Positions 45,311-58,564 of a stretch of DNA of 64,000 nt are shown here, piece by piece. The position numbers were made by a program, and so were the translations under genes. The stretch's first letter is position 1. Every line of letters starts with the position of its first letter. The stretch is from the NCBI GenBank assembly GCA_032871835.1, contig CM065301.1, positions 31,628,405 to 31,692,404 on the forward strand. The letters run 5' to 3'. This DNA is from Dipteronia dyeriana (Eukaryota; Streptophyta; Magnoliopsida; Sapindales; Sapindaceae). The notes below the pieces were generated by a model. It had not been told where the DNA came from. It saw nothing but the letters and a program-made list of their open reading frames with translations, and ran no database searches.

Positions 45311-46020
45311 TTAGGAAATTATATGGTACTTGCCCATTGCAAGGTATACGATAGCCACATTCCATTACTCAAGCGTAACTCTTCAAGCTATGAAGAAACC
45401 ATCATCCAACTACAGAAAGACAATCGAGAAGTAGTGGAGATGAATTTCAAGTTGACCACCAAAATCGATGAGGTGGTCAAGGTAAAAGAAGAACTAAGAG
45501 AGGACTTTGCAAGGAAGAAATTCAATCAAGGGACAAAGCATCGGAAATCATGAGAGCCAATGAGAGGGAACGCTTAGCCAAACTTGATATACTAAAGAAA
45601 GACTCAAAAGGAAAATCCAAGAAAGTAGTCCAACTTCCTAAGAAAAAGGTGGTCCAACCACCTTCAAAGAAGGATGTGCAAGCCAAGCAATAGGAGCCCA
45701 AGCCATTTGCATCAAAGCCAAGTCCCACTCAAGTCAAGAAAAAGAAACCAAAGAAGAAGAACAAAGAATTTCTCAAGCCATCAATAACTCAACCAAGAGG
45801 TACATTTCTATCTTACACCCCTACATGTCACCATTGTCATGTCAAAGGCCACTCTTGCCTCGATGCTAAAAATTAAAAAGGTGTTGTGTGCAAAATGAGA
45901 GCTCAAAAACTTCCAAATTGGTTATTCAATCCATATGGATAGACAAGACCAAATTGGAAGGGCCTTTTAGGGAACATTCCCTTTGGGTCAAAAAGAAAGA
46001 GAGTGGTTATGTTATGATTG
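45311..46020 (+). pseudogene. Coiled-coil and zinc-knuckle-like fragment behind the protease, copy 1
   Basis: 45323-45553 is open and lysine/glutamate-rich with a heptad pattern (IIQLQKDNREVVEMNFKLTT). Another frame then gives a basic stretch (VQLPKKKVVQPPSKKDVQ; KKKKPKKKNKEF) and YTPTCHHCHVKGHSCLDAKN (~45817-45876), a CCHC knuckle that has lost the spacing of its last Cys. The order coil, basic stretch, knuckle equals the second half of Copia-C gag (25540-26106), so this may be a copia-derived gag piece joined to the gypsy protease. Assignment is uncertain. Confidence 0.45.
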
Positions 46021-46500
46021 AACCACCCATCATTGGTGGAGCTTAATTTTTTGGTGTGAACTTTTTAATAAGTTTGTTAAGTGTGTATGATAACTGAAGA
46101 TTCAATAGCATTTTATGGACATTTAATATGCACTCATTTTGTTTAGTTGCATTTTTAGTTGTAACTACGTAAACTCGTGTTTAATGTTAAGTTTTTAGTT
46201 ATAAATGTTTTGTGTAGGGTTTTTAGCACATTGTCTATCTTTATTCAGCCTTGTACTTGTTGTACTCATCATAGGTTAGTGGCCTTGAAAGAGATAGGTT
46301 TGGGGGGTTTGAACCCCACAACAATGCATTTTATGTTAGTGTTAGTTTTTAGGTTGTTTTAGTTTGCAAATGTTTGTGTCTTGTGTTTGTTCTCATGAAA
46401 TTTTACAATTTTAAAGGTTTGGTAGCAAGTACAGTAAGTCAGGTCAATTTCTAGGTAACTTCCAGTTGTGTGACTTCTTAGTACGGCCAAGTCCAACACT
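46021..46500 (+). other. Non-coding gypsy-like 3' region, copy 1
   Basis: T-rich, no coding sequence. TTTGGGGGGTTTGAACCCC (46288-46306) contains a G-rich tract followed by an inverted C-rich half and may be a polypurine tract or LTR edge of the plus-strand gypsy. Confidence 0.35.
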
Positions 46501-46515
46501 GAGAAAGTGGGAGAT

Positions 46516-48564
46516 TTTTGGGATTATGCTCGATAACAAGAGTGTAATAATGTATTTGACAATCTTTTCATATTAATAAAGTGATTTCTAGTTTAGCAAA
46601 TCTTGTAGCATTTATAGTTTAATTATTATAATTGTCAAAAGTAAATAATCATAAGGTCAAAAGACTATGAGAAAAGAAGAATTGTTCATACATCTAGATA
46701 TGTATGAGGTAGACACAATTCTTTAGTTAGTCTTGAATAATATTCACAACTTAAGATAAAAGGTTGGGTGCCTTTATCTTTTTAAAGTTGTAGATTCATT
46801 TACTAGCATTTGAGTGGGATCAAATATGTTATAATGAGTCTAAAATCATCAATGTATGGTGTCTTTGGGCAAAATAATCTAGTGCACTGGGTGCATTGAA
46901 TTGGATCACAATGAAATACTTTATTTAGAACCGTCAATGGATAAAAGTTTTCATTTGAAGACAATCAGAGAGTCTATCTCAATCCTGAGATAAAGAATGG
47001 ACTTATGGTTGCAAGTGTTATCATTTGAGCTATCAATGAGTATGATTATATAGCATAGTTTATCCTCGATAGTTTGATGGTATTCATTTGTTAATCGATA
47101 GAGGACTTCATTTATAGATATGGACATCGTGGCTCCATTTATTAAATGAGAGTAGAATATCATCATATGGAAGTTTTGAGGTATTGGATTTTAAATTTTA
47201 ACGTTAAGTTTTCAATAGTGTCTATTGAAACATGGCTTCTAGACAAGTCAAAATATTCAATTTCCAAATATGGTCATATAAGTAAATATGGTAACTTGGA
47301 TGGATCACTTTATATATTCTACCGGACCAATTTAGGGGTCCATTTAGAATTGTATTGAGGCATGTGGACTTGTTTCTTTTTGTAAGAATGGGTCTAGTTC
47401 ACATGTGGACATTTTTTATTAGGGTCCAATGGATTTAATACAATAAGAAAATAATATAATGGCCCATATATATGTGTTGGGAGGCAAGGCTATTTAGAAT
47501 AGCTTAATTATATTATTTTTATTTTATTATTTAATTAAATGGAAAGTAATTAATTTGTTGATTAATTAATTATTTAATTAAAAGTCAAAACCTTTTTCCT
47601 AGTAAGAGATGGTCTCCTAAAGTTATACTATTGTTGGTAGTATAATTGATATTAAATACTATATTTGATAAGTAGATAAATAAAAGGAATTATTTATCTA
47701 ATCAAATTAGGAAGTCTTTATTATGGTTACAAATACACTATTGAGTTGGATTTTGAGTCTTGGTGTAGGAAAGAATTTTTTTTGAAAAAAGATTCTTGGT
47801 CACCAAGTAAATCGACCTAAGGATAGAATTCTTCTTTGAAAAGAATTCTTAACTACCAAATAAATCCACCTAAGGAAATGATTCTTGTCAACCAAGTAAA
47901 TCCTTCTAAGGAAAAGAATTAATAATCCTAATAAATTTCAAGAGAAGAATTAGGCCAGCCACAAGGTTTTCCAAGAGAGAAGAATTCGGCCAGCCCTAGT
48001 TCTTTTTGGAGAGAAAATTCGGCTACCATAGAATTTTGAGGGAGAAAATTTGTTTTTGCTCTAGACAAAATTCGATCAACTCCAAGAAATATTGTGAGAT
48101 TCGGAAAAGAAGAAAAGGAAGAAAGAACGTTTAGTTTTTGATACTACACTAGTAGCCTTTACATTAAAACTTTTTGTGTACAACATCGAATCAAAGTTCA
48201 CTCGAGTTTCAATCAAATTGATGGATAATTCACAAGTGACCTAATGTTCTTTGTTTTCTTCTTGAAGGATTATTGTGACTAACAAAAGAAAAAGATTTTG
48301 TTTGTTTCCATCCTTAGGTATACAATTTAATGAAAGGGAGCTCACACTCCTAGGTGAACGTTCGTGATTGGATTGGAAGATCTTATGGATTCAATTCGGC
48401 GCTTGTTCAATCGTCACAAGAAAAAGGTACGACACTTTTTATATACATCAATTAATCTAGGGTTAAGGTTCTTGTTATTTAAAAGGGAAAATTTTTATTT
48501 ATATCGAAACCCTAATTTCGATTTTAAATTTTTCACGCTTCCGCTGCGCGTATTTTTCCCTTCA
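46516..48564 (+). repeat. Copia-A LTR in duplicated unit
   Basis: It shares the 264-base deletion and the ~37-base gain of the 3' LTR at 41436-43484, so it is a copy of that LTR made by the duplication and not an independent insertion. Confidence 0.95.
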
Positions 48565-49773
48565 GTTGCTGCTTTTGATTGGTCTACGTATGTGAGCTCA
48601 CACTCTCTACAGTAGATCAGCTAATACTAGAAGACTTTTGACTTTATCTGTTGATTGATGACGTGGCACGTTTATATTTGACTGAATTGCTAATGCATTG
48701 TACACGCGACTATAGGGAATCACATCTAGAAGATAGTTGACTTAACTTTGGTTAGCCCAATCAGAGTGTGCCACGTGGTGAAATCTAGACTCTCCATTTT
48801 AAATTCATCTGATGGTCAATTTCATTCGTATTTTTTATAAATAGGGGACCTCACCCCCCCTAATTTGGACATCAAGGATCCATTTCTGATTTCAGATTTG
48901 TACAATTCTCTCTCTATTATTCTCAAATTCTCAGTTTAAATAAAATAGTTATTTTCTAGTAAAATTCACTATGTCTAGCTAATTCAATATAGCTAGGATC
49001 AAAGGTGATACTGTTGGTATGCAAAATATGATCCAATTTTGGTAATTTTATTTTTCTTGATTTTTTCCCTCTGATTTTTATGGAGTCTTAACTTACTGTG
49101 GACAGACAGATGTTGTTTGGCACAATGGGTACTTTACACTATATCTATCAGTAGAGCGGTCAATGGAGTGGAAATCCCTCCCACAAATTTGGACTATGTG
49201 TTAATAATTGGATGTTATTTGAAATACCAATGGTGGATCTCTTAGCCCTAGTTTAATTTCAATTGATTTACACTTTTTATAACAAACCAAAGAATTAATC
49301 TAGACAATTAATTCTATAAAGATAAGTGAACAATCTCCCTATGGTTCGACCCGGTCTTACCGGTTAAATTATTACTCTGGCACTCTTATACTTAAGAGTA
49401 GGAACACTTCTTTAGAACGTGTCAGTTAATCACATACATTGCCTAAGATCATCTCTAAAGGTTTTTCCACCAAGGAAATCAAGGAATCTACAAACAGTCC
49501 ATAACGTTATATGGCAATCAGAGTATAAGTTCAATGAGACCTCTAATTTGTTTTGATATGTGTGTTGAGTGAGTGTTTAGGAGTGAATATAATTTTCCAC
49601 AAAATATGCTCTTTAGGCTGTGTTTGTGAAATTCACGAGAAGTATCTACCATTAATCCTTAGCAAACAAAATGCATTTTCACTCAAGGACAATGAGAAAA
49701 TGACTAGTGCGCTTTACGCAATGCAACCTAAAATGGCATTATTCTAATCTAAACAAAGCAACACAAACATACA

Positions 49774-50390
49774 CCCGCTCTTTGAAGTGATTGAAAAGAT
49801 GTTGGCGTACTCCAAGTTCTTCAAGGCATGGATCGAAAGAAAGAGATCAATAAGATGATTATAATACCAAAAGAAGTTAGCGCAGCTCTAGAGACCTTAT
49901 TTCCACCAAAAATGAAAGATTTGGGAGGTTTCATCATCACCATCATGTTGGGTGAAACAAGGAAGGAGAGGATAATGTTGGACCTAGGAGCATCTATCAA
50001 TCTCATGACGTACTCATTGTATCAAAACATATGGCTAGAAGGATTGAAGCCCATAACTATGGAGTTACTACTAGTCGGCCGCTCAATAATACATCTAAGA
50101 GGAGTGATCAATGATGCTCAGGTGCTAGTGTGGAAACTATTCATCCCCACGGGTTTTATGGTTCTAGAAATGGAGAGTGATGCCTTTAAGTAGAGAGAGA
50201 TGTCGATATTGCTAGAGCGTCCCTTTATGTCAACTGCCAAAGCAGTTATCAATATGCATAATTGAAAGCTCTTCATGACAGTGCTAGGAGAGACGGCAGA
50301 ATTTAAAGTCCACAAGAGTATGAAGCACCCAATTGGACTCCTTGATTTCCTCAACTTTCAAGTGGCGAATCAAAAAGATACTCCCTTGCA
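49774..50390 (+). pseudogene. pol: Ty3/gypsy protease fragment, duplicated copy
   Basis: Identical to 44694-45310, including the DLGAS active site and both stop codons, so the stops predate the duplication. Confidence 0.8.
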
Positions 50391-51100
50391 TTAGGAAATT
50401 ATATGGTACTTGCCCATTGCAAGGTATACGATAGCCACATTCCATTACTCAAGCGTAACTCTTCAAGCTATGAAGAAACCATCATCCAACTACAGAAAGA
50501 CAATCGAGAAGTAGTGGAGATGAATTTCAAGTTGACCACCAAAATCGATGAGGTGGTCAAGGTAAAAGAAGAACTAAGAGAGGACTTTGCAAGGAAGAAA
50601 TTCAATCAAGGGACAAAGCATCGGAAATCATGAGAGCCAATGAGAGGGAACGCTTAGCCAAACTTGATATACTAAAGAAAGACTCAAAAGGAAAATCCAA
50701 GAAAGTAGTCCAACTTCCTAAGAAAAAGGTGGTCCAACCACCTTCAAAGAAGGATGTGCAAGCCAAGCAATAGGAGCCCAAGCCATTTGCATCAAAGCCA
50801 AGTCCCACTCAAGTCAAGAAAAAGAAACCAAAGAAGAAGAACAAAGAATTTCTCAAGCCATCAATAACTCAACCAAGAGGTACATTTCTATCTTACACCC
50901 CTACATGTCACCATTGTCATGTCAAAGGCCACTCTTGCCTCGATGCTAAAAATTAAAAAGGTGTTGTGTGCAAAATGAGAGCTCAAAAACTTCCAAATTG
51001 GTTATTCAATCCATATGGATAGACAAGACCAAATTGGAAGGGCCTTTTAGGGAACATTCCCTTTGGGTCAAAAAGAAAGAGAGTGGTTATGTTATGATTG
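50391..51100 (+). pseudogene. Coiled-coil and zinc-knuckle-like fragment, duplicated copy
   Basis: Identical to 45311-46020. Confidence 0.45.
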
Positions 51101-51580
51101 AACCACCCATCATTGGTGGAGCTTAATTTTTTGGTGTGAACTTTTTAATAAGTTTGTTAAGTGTGTATGATAACTGAAGATTCAATAGCATTTTATGGAC
51201 ATTTAATATGCACTCATTTTGTTTAGTTGCATTTTTAGTTGTAACTACGTAAACTCGTGTTTAATGTTAAGTTTTTAGTTATAAATGTTTTGTGTAGGGT
51301 TTTTAGCACATTGTCTATCTTTATTCAGCCTTGTACTTGTTGTACTCATCATAGGTTAGTGGCCTTGAAAGAGATAGGTTTGGGGGGTTTGAACCCCACA
51401 ACAATGCATTTTATGTTAGTGTTAGTTTTTAGGTTGTTTTAGTTTGCAAATGTTTGTGTCTTGTGTTTGTTCTCATGAAATTTTACAATTTTAAAGGTTT
51501 GGTAGCAAGTACAGTAAGTCAGGTCAATTTCTAGGTAACTTCCAGTTGTGTGACTTCTTAGTACGGCCAAGTCCAACACT

Positions 51581-53503
51581 GAGAAAATTGTACAAATCAC
51601 TGGAATTTCTGTGCCGGTACCCACTGTGGCTAACAACCTGTACCAACACAAACTGCATAAATATCGGGAATGCAGTGCGACCTCATCAGTACAGGTTGTT
51701 ACCCGCACTGACCAACCCGAATAGAACCCAATAGATATGAAAACGATGTGTTTTGGGTAAGTGAAGGTCAATGCGACTTCCCTATGCTGGAAAGAACATG
51801 CACTAACCCTTGAAATTTGAACTATAAATACAAAGTCGTAAAGTTCTTCAAAATCCTAAAATCCCCAAATTAGTTTTGTCTCATTTTTTTCTTTCAATCG
51901 CTCTACAAATATTCACATTTAGAGTTCCCTTTACCTATCAATTGTTCTCATTTTTTTAGCATTTTTGTGTTTATAATGTGTATTTTCATTTAAGTATAGG
52001 CATTTGACTTGTAGAGGAAGGTGTCCATGCTAGCAACAGAGAAAAGAGTTAAAAAAGGGTGTGAAAGTGCAAAAGATAAGATATCCGCCGACAAGAGGCC
52101 GCAACACGAAATCATGGTAAGAGATCCGTGAGAATGAACCCACGAAAAAGAAGGTGATAAAGTTACACTAAATCGAAAGGATAAACTCATGAGTTTAAAC
52201 GTTTTGGTATGTGAGAATCTAGCCACTGAAGCAGAAGCCACGAAGAATCAGTAAGAAGATCCCACGAGTTCATACTCGTTGGTTCACAGGAAAGAATTGA
52301 CAGCATCAAAGTCGTAAGAAAATACCAGGGATCTTTACGACTTTAGTTCAGGTGAAAAAGGTTGTGTAGTAATGGATCAGAAGCCACGACAAGTTTGTAG
52401 GAAGACTCTGTGGGTTTGAGATGTGGAAATAAACCCACGGAAGGAAGCCACGCACAACCCGTTGAGGCAATTTACGGCATTTTCAACCCCCATTTGTGAC
52501 CTAATTCAATAATATGCACTTTTTTGATGTAGAAAGTGTGAGAGAAATACAATAAGAGATAATTAGACTCTTCTTTTAGCCTAGAATAGATCTAAGAATA
52601 CCTTGAGCTCATTTCTTCTATACCTTAGCTTCTAAACACTTTAGCTTAGTTAATCGTTAGTTATATCAGCTCTTAAGAGCTTCTTGTGATTGTCATTGAC
52701 TGTATATGCTACTGAGAAGAGTTCGTTCTTCATTAAAATTCAAATAGAATTCACTGGGTTTATCTCTTCCTTTTCTCTTTAATTATGCTTATCTTAGATA
52801 TCATGTGAAACTAACCAACTTTTGTTGGGGGATCTATGATATTAATGATATAATCCACCTTGTGTATCACTTTTCTTTATAATTAATCACTTTGTGCTTA
52901 AAATATATTCAATTTCCAAATCACAATATGTGCTCTCATAAACCTTTGATGAACATGGGTAGTGATTTATGTTTCAGTATAGGAAATGCTCATATCATGT
53001 CCTTTAATATGTGTATTGTCATTAAACAGCTCATTTAAGAGAGTGTAGGAATTAATAGTAACATCTTTGTAAAAATCCACTCTTGATTAATTGTTCCAAG
53101 ACCAAACACTCACCTTAAGTTCCTTTTAAGACTTTAGAGGATATCTTGAGATGAGTTGTTGTGTTCATTATTTAAAACTAATGGAACTAGCCTTAGTGAT
53201 TTTGAACTACAATGGTAAAAAGTGATTACAAGGTAGTGTCTTATTATTAACTTCATATTTCCCCTTGCATCTCAATCTCATTAATCTTTTATATCATTTC
53301 ATTATTGTAATAGATTTAGTCTTGAAGCATTTAGTTAATTTGCTTTTTGAAGCACTAGACTAAGTTGTTATATTAATTTAACGTACTAATCCTCGTGGGA
53401 ACGATAACCCGTGCTTGTGCACCCTATATGAGTTGAACGACTCGTGCATTTACGAATGGTGAAACACTCGCACGCCCCTTTAGATAGCTGCGGCAAAATA
53501 GGG
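51581..53503 (+). repeat. Ty3/gypsy (Athila-like) LTR sequence
   Basis: Non-coding. It has a TATA-like CTATAAATA (51822-51830) and, towards its end, 'aatcctcgtgggaacgataa' with 'acccgtgcttgtgcaccct' (53390-53430), which is the R/U5 type of plant Athila LTRs. The 5' limit is not visible and may lie inside the duplicated unit. The inverted short repeat 'acaacctgtac...gtacaggttgtta' (51638-51700) is in the U3-like part. It is cut at 53503 by the solo Copia-A LTR. Confidence 0.5.
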
Positions 53504-55761
53504 TGTTGGGATTATGCCCGATAGCAAGAGTGTAATAATGTATTTGACAATCTTTTCATATTAATAAAAGTGATTTCTAGTTTAACAAATCTTATAGCAT
53601 TTATAGTTAAATTATAATAATTGTCAAAAGTAAATAAACATAAAGTCAAAAGAATATGAGAAAATAAGAATTGTTCATGCATCTGGATATGTATGAGGTA
53701 GACACAATTCTTTAGTTAGTCTTGAATAATATTCACAACTTAAGATAAAGGTTGGGCTCCTTTATCTTGTTAAAGTTGTAGATGCTTTTGCTAGCATTTT
53801 AGTGGGATCAAATGTGTTGTGATGAGTCTAAAATCATCAAAGTATGGTGTCTTTGGATAAAAGAATCTAGTGCACTAGGTGTATTGAATAGGATCACAAT
53901 GAATTAATCTATCAACAACCGTCAGTGGATAAAAGTTTTCACTTGAGGACAATCGGAGAGTCTATCTCAATCCTGAGATAAATGATGGACTTACGATTGC
54001 AAGTGTTATTATTTGAGCTATCAATGAGTACGATTATATAACATAGTCTATCCTCGATAGTTTGGTGGTATTCATTTGTTAATCGATAGAGAACTTCATT
54101 TATAGATATGGACAACATGGCTCCATTTATTAAATGTGAGTATGATACTATCATATGGATATTTTGAGGTATTGGATATTAAATCTTAACGTTAAATTTT
54201 CAATAGTGTTTATTGAAACATGGTTTCTGAACAAGTCAAAATATCCAAGTTCAAAATGTGGTCATATGAGTAAATATGGTAACTTAGAGAGCTATAGGTG
54301 GTCTATGAGCTCTTGGCAATTACTGTTATTCTTCACGAGGATACACTATCTCCATAAAGATTGTCTAGGGTATGAATGAGAAATATTAACTAATTCTATC
54401 TTTATTTAAGAGTTCAATTTTAGTTCTTTAGTGGAATGAACTAAAATTAATAGATTGTACCTAAGTGAATCATTTGTTGATTGTGATTAGGTTATGTCTA
54501 TTGAAACTTAAATTTAGATAACCCGCCAAGATCCTCAATCCACACGAACTTGCATGGATCACTTGATATATTCTACCGGACCAATTTAAGGGTCCATCTA
54601 CAATTGTATTAAGGCTTGTGGACTTGTTTCTTTTAATAAAAATGGGTCTAGTTCACATGTGAACTTTTTATAAAAGTCCAATGGATTTAATATAATAGGA
54701 AAAACAATATTTGGCACATGTATAGGTGTTGGGCGGCAAGGCTATATAAAATAGCTTATTATATTGTTTTTATTTTATTATTTAATTAAATGGAAATTAA
54801 TTCTTTTGGTAATTAATTAAATATTTAATTAAAAGTAAAAATCTTTTTTTCTAGTAGGAGAAGGTCTCCTAATATTATACTATTGTTGATAGTATAACTA
54901 ATATGAAAGATTATATTTGATAAGTAGATAAATAAAATGAATTATTTATCTAGTCAAATTAGGAAATCTTTAATATGGTCACAAATACACTAATGAGTTG
55001 GATTAGGAGTCTTGGTGTAGAATAGAATTCTAATTAAAAAGGATTCTTGGTCACCAAGTAAATCCACCTAAGGAAATGATTCTTATCCACCAAGTAAATC
55101 CTTCTCAGGAAAGGATTTGTGATCCTATATATACAACCTCTATAATTTCGGTCAACCCTAGTTTTCTATGAGTGAAAATTTCGGCCAAACTAATTATTTT
55201 CTAAGAGAGAATTCGTCCAAGCAAGAGATAATTTTGAGAGAAAAAAAAATTAGTTTTTTGCTGTAGACAAAATTCGGCCGACTCATAGATATAGGGTGTG
55301 AATTCGGCCAAGAAGAGAAAAAACGAGAACGTTTTAGTTTTCGATAGTACACTAGTATCCTTTATATCAAAAGGGTTTTGTGTACAAAATCAAATCGGGT
55401 TCACACAAGTTTCAGTCAAGTAGATTGATAATTCACAAGTGACCGGACGTTCTTGGATTTTCTCTTGGAGGATTATTGTGACTAACAAAGAAAAAGATTT
55501 TGTTTATTTACATCCTCAGGTATACAATTTAAAGAAAGGAAGCCCACACTCCTACGTGATTCACGTTCGTGATTAGATTGGAAGATCTTGTGGGTTCAAT
55601 TCGACGCTAGTTCAATAGTCACGAGAAAAAAAGTAAGATACTTTTAATATACATCAATTAATCTAAGGTTAACGTTCTTTATATTAAAGGGGAAAATTTT
55701 TAAAATATTTCATACCCTAATTTTACGCTTCCGCAGCGTTTTGAACCGATTTTTACCTACA
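53504..55761 (+). repeat. Solo Copia-A LTR
   Basis: TGTTGGGATTATGCCCG to TTTTTACCTACA, 2,258 bp, complete and with no PBS after it. The flanks TAGGG (53499-53503) and TATGG (55762-55766) could be a 5-bp duplication with one change. It includes the 264-base segment missing from the 43-kb LTR. Confidence 0.85.
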
Positions 55762-56302
55762 TATGGTAGATCCATTTTAGTTAGAATTGGTACGGGTGTG
55801 TCATATTCACCCAAATCTTCAATTTTATACTCGATTTGTGCTTCATACCGCTTAATTATTCATCAAAAAGGTACACAATCTCTTCTCTTATCTTTTCCCC
55901 AACCTAATTGATCCAAATCGTCTTTATATCTCTCTATTTCATCGAAATTGATGTTAAGGTTAGGATTAGGTTAGATTTTAGAAAAGTTGATCTTATTTAT
56001 GCAAAATTAGAGATTGCTTGTTTGATTAATGTGTTCTAGGAAAATTTTCTATCAAAACCCCTCAATTTATTTGAACTTTTATGTATTTTGAAGGGTGGGT
56101 TTTTTATAATTGTCGAATTTTAGAATATTAATGCTCGATTATTCTCAATTGATGCTTGCATGTGGTTTATAATGATTTATTATGTGGTATTGCATGCAAA
56201 TGATGTTGGATAATGTAATTAATTGAAGATTTGAGTTGAAATCTTGGAAAAATTCAAATTTTTAATTATATATATGCTTAATTTGAGTATTTAATGGTTG
56301 TT
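55762..56302. other. Unassigned AT-rich sequence
   Basis: No coding region or known motif. It may be the leader of the gypsy whose LTR ends at 53503, because it lies on the far side of the solo LTR, but I see no convincing PBS. Confidence 0.3.
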
Positions 56303-58549
56303 TGTTGGAACCCCGTTCACCGGTCACGCAACGGAACTAGGTTTTAAAACTTTTAATACATATCATAATCTGTATCTGAGACCAGTGAACTTGGAATTGT
56401 AATTATGTTTCTGAACTAATACATACAATATGTAAACACAGGAAATTGAAATCGATATAAACAGAAGAAGAAAATCTTACCAACGTTTGGAGGCTCTTTC
56501 ACTTTATGATATGCTCCTGTCTGAACCACTCTTACCAACGTTTGGAGACTTCTTCACTTTACGATATGCTACTGTCTGAACCACTCGGTCTTCCTTGCTA
56601 TCTCCCGGCACTAGTAACTGCGTGTGGGCGCGTTACGGTCTCAGGAACTTGAATGGAGGATGTAGAGAAATACTTGAAGAAACTCTTTCTTCTCAATTTG
56701 GTGTATTGATTTCATGCACACATAAATTGCATCTCATGCAAAACTTATGATATGCTCATGTCTGAACCACTCTTACCAACGTTTGGAGACTCCTTCACTT
56801 TACGATATGCTACTGTCTGAACCACTCGATCTTCCTTGCTATCTCCCAACACTGGTAACTGCGTGTGGGCGCGTCACGGTCTCAGGAACTTGAATGGAGG
56901 ATGTATAGAGAAATACTTGAAGAAACCCTTTCTTCTCAATTTGGTGTATTGATTTCACGCACACATAAATTGCATCTCATGCAAAACTTATACCTTTTTT
57001 TTTGTATCTGGTACACACTAAAAAAAAAACAAAATCAATTTTTTTTCTCTCAAAACTTTTCCTTCACGCCTGCACTTGCATTTATATGTATATATATATA
57101 TATATATATCCTTGTTTGTATACTATACGAACACTTATATGCGCACACACCAATCTGCAACCAATGCAATCTCTTGTGTTATAATTGATATTTATCTTTT
57201 AATTATCTTTTTTAAATATATTAAAAGTGATAATAAGTATTTTAAATTTAAACTTAAATTCAAATACTTAGATACATGATTTAGTAAAATAAAATAATCC
57301 TATTATTTTATCTTCACCTAAATCTATATATCAACTAACACCCTCCAATTAATAGTTAATTAATAATTCATAATTATCAATATAATTAAATAATCTAATT
57401 ATTTAATTAATTTAACTATTAACATTCATTAATTAAATAATCTCATTATTCAATTAATTCCCGAATATATATACGTGCCACTTTTGTAACACAATTAATT
57501 GGACAATCTAATTAATTAACCGTGACCCTTGTTACCTAAGTCGATCGGGCTAGCAAGGGGACCTAATGGACCCACAGTATTTTGAACTTCAATAATCCTC
57601 GAAATCATTAATAAAATATTTAATTAATATTTCTTGATTATTAACTCAGATATTATTTCACTAAAAACCCGAAGCTGCACTTTTTCAATTGCAGATGCAT
57701 TTACACATACCGATACAACTCGGTGTCCATCAATATAGCTATTACATATGGTGTGATCCTCCACAGTAGTTCATAATTAGAGTTGTGTCATAATATCCAT
57801 TATACCCCTCTAATTACACATATCCTGTTAATACCTTTGATTCTCTAATGAATAATAAATCTTATTTCCTCATGGAATTAGGAAAGCGCTCATATTGTCA
57901 AAGCCCTGAATCAACCCTTAAGGAAACTACCATCTACCTTTGACAAGAAGGAGTGGATTCCACTATTGTGTACAAACCTTCCCAGCCATAAGCCAAACTG
58001 CAATCCCAACATACAGAGCATATTGATCGGGAACTGCATCCGACCTCACCAATGGTATAACAAATACCACAATCTAACCTGAAGGAGTCGATAAGACACT
58101 CATGATTAAGATCACCCACATATTACCATCATTAATTGATATATATGAATCTCATCGGTAAACGGATCTTGGTGAGAGATTTATATAGATCATGGCCTAG
58201 TCCTATATGATCACATCATACAAGGTGCCTTCATTCCCATATCTTAAATGAATGATTTATGATAGAATCACCGTACATTACGGAATGGACCACAACTATA
58301 GATTAAGCACAAATAAAGTACCCAGCTTTATTTGCTATCTATGGATTCTTTAGATTGCACGTCTCTTACTGTATCCATCTGTATATGACACTCATATACA
58401 CAGCTCAAGATTATATCCGACAATCTTAGATGTTAAATATATGCACAAGTTATAAAATAAACAACACAACAGGAATGAATTGAACTTTTCCTTTTATTTA
58501 TTTCGTAAATCCATTTACAAATTACATCTTTAGGGCATAAACCCCAACA
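56303..58549 (-). repeat. Copia-B 3' LTR
   Basis: On the minus strand it starts TGTTGGGGTTTATGCCC (58549) and ends GGGGTTCCAACA (56303). At 2,247 bp it is longer than 18161-20212, mainly because of a 241-base tandem duplication. Confidence 0.88.
56506..56987 (-). repeat. 241-bp tandem duplication inside Copia-B LTR
   Basis: Two adjacent units share 'atgatatgctc.tgtctgaacc', 'cttaccaacgtttggagac', 'actgcgtgtgggcgcgt.acg' and 'aattgcatctcatgcaaaac'. The repeated ACGATATGCT marks are at 56561 and 56802. Only one unit exists in the plus-strand LTR (~19870-20040). Confidence 0.85.
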
Positions 58550-58564
58550 ATCTCCCACTTGCAA

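Larger units (their letters stand above)
41421..46500 (+). repeat. 5,080-bp tandem duplication, copy 1
   Basis: It is identical to 46501-51580 except for A/G at 41525/46605 and C/T at 43059/48139, the only two differences I noticed. It contains the Copia-A polypurine tract and 3' LTR, the second part of the Athila-1 3' LTR, a Gypsy-M remnant and the gypsy protease/knuckle segment. The junction is simple: '..gtccaacact' then GAGAAAGTGG at 46501, versus GAGAAAATTG at 51581 where copy 2 ends. Confidence 0.95.
46501..51580 (+). repeat. 5,080-bp tandem duplication, copy 2
   Basis: This is the second unit, offset by exactly 5,080 bases. Its parts are polypurine tract 46501-46515, Copia-A LTR 46516-48564, Athila-1 LTR part 48565-49424, Gypsy-M remnant 49425-49770, protease fragment 49774-50390, coil/knuckle fragment 50391-51100, and 3' region 51101-51580. 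The sequence then continues uniquely from GAGAAAATTG (51581), so copy 2 ends where the original locus went on. Confidence 0.95.

Noticed and set aside
46288..46310. GGGGGGTTTGAACCCC as a rho-independent-like terminator
   Set aside because: Plant nuclear context. A G-rich polypurine or LTR-edge origin is more likely, and there is no upstream gene to terminate.
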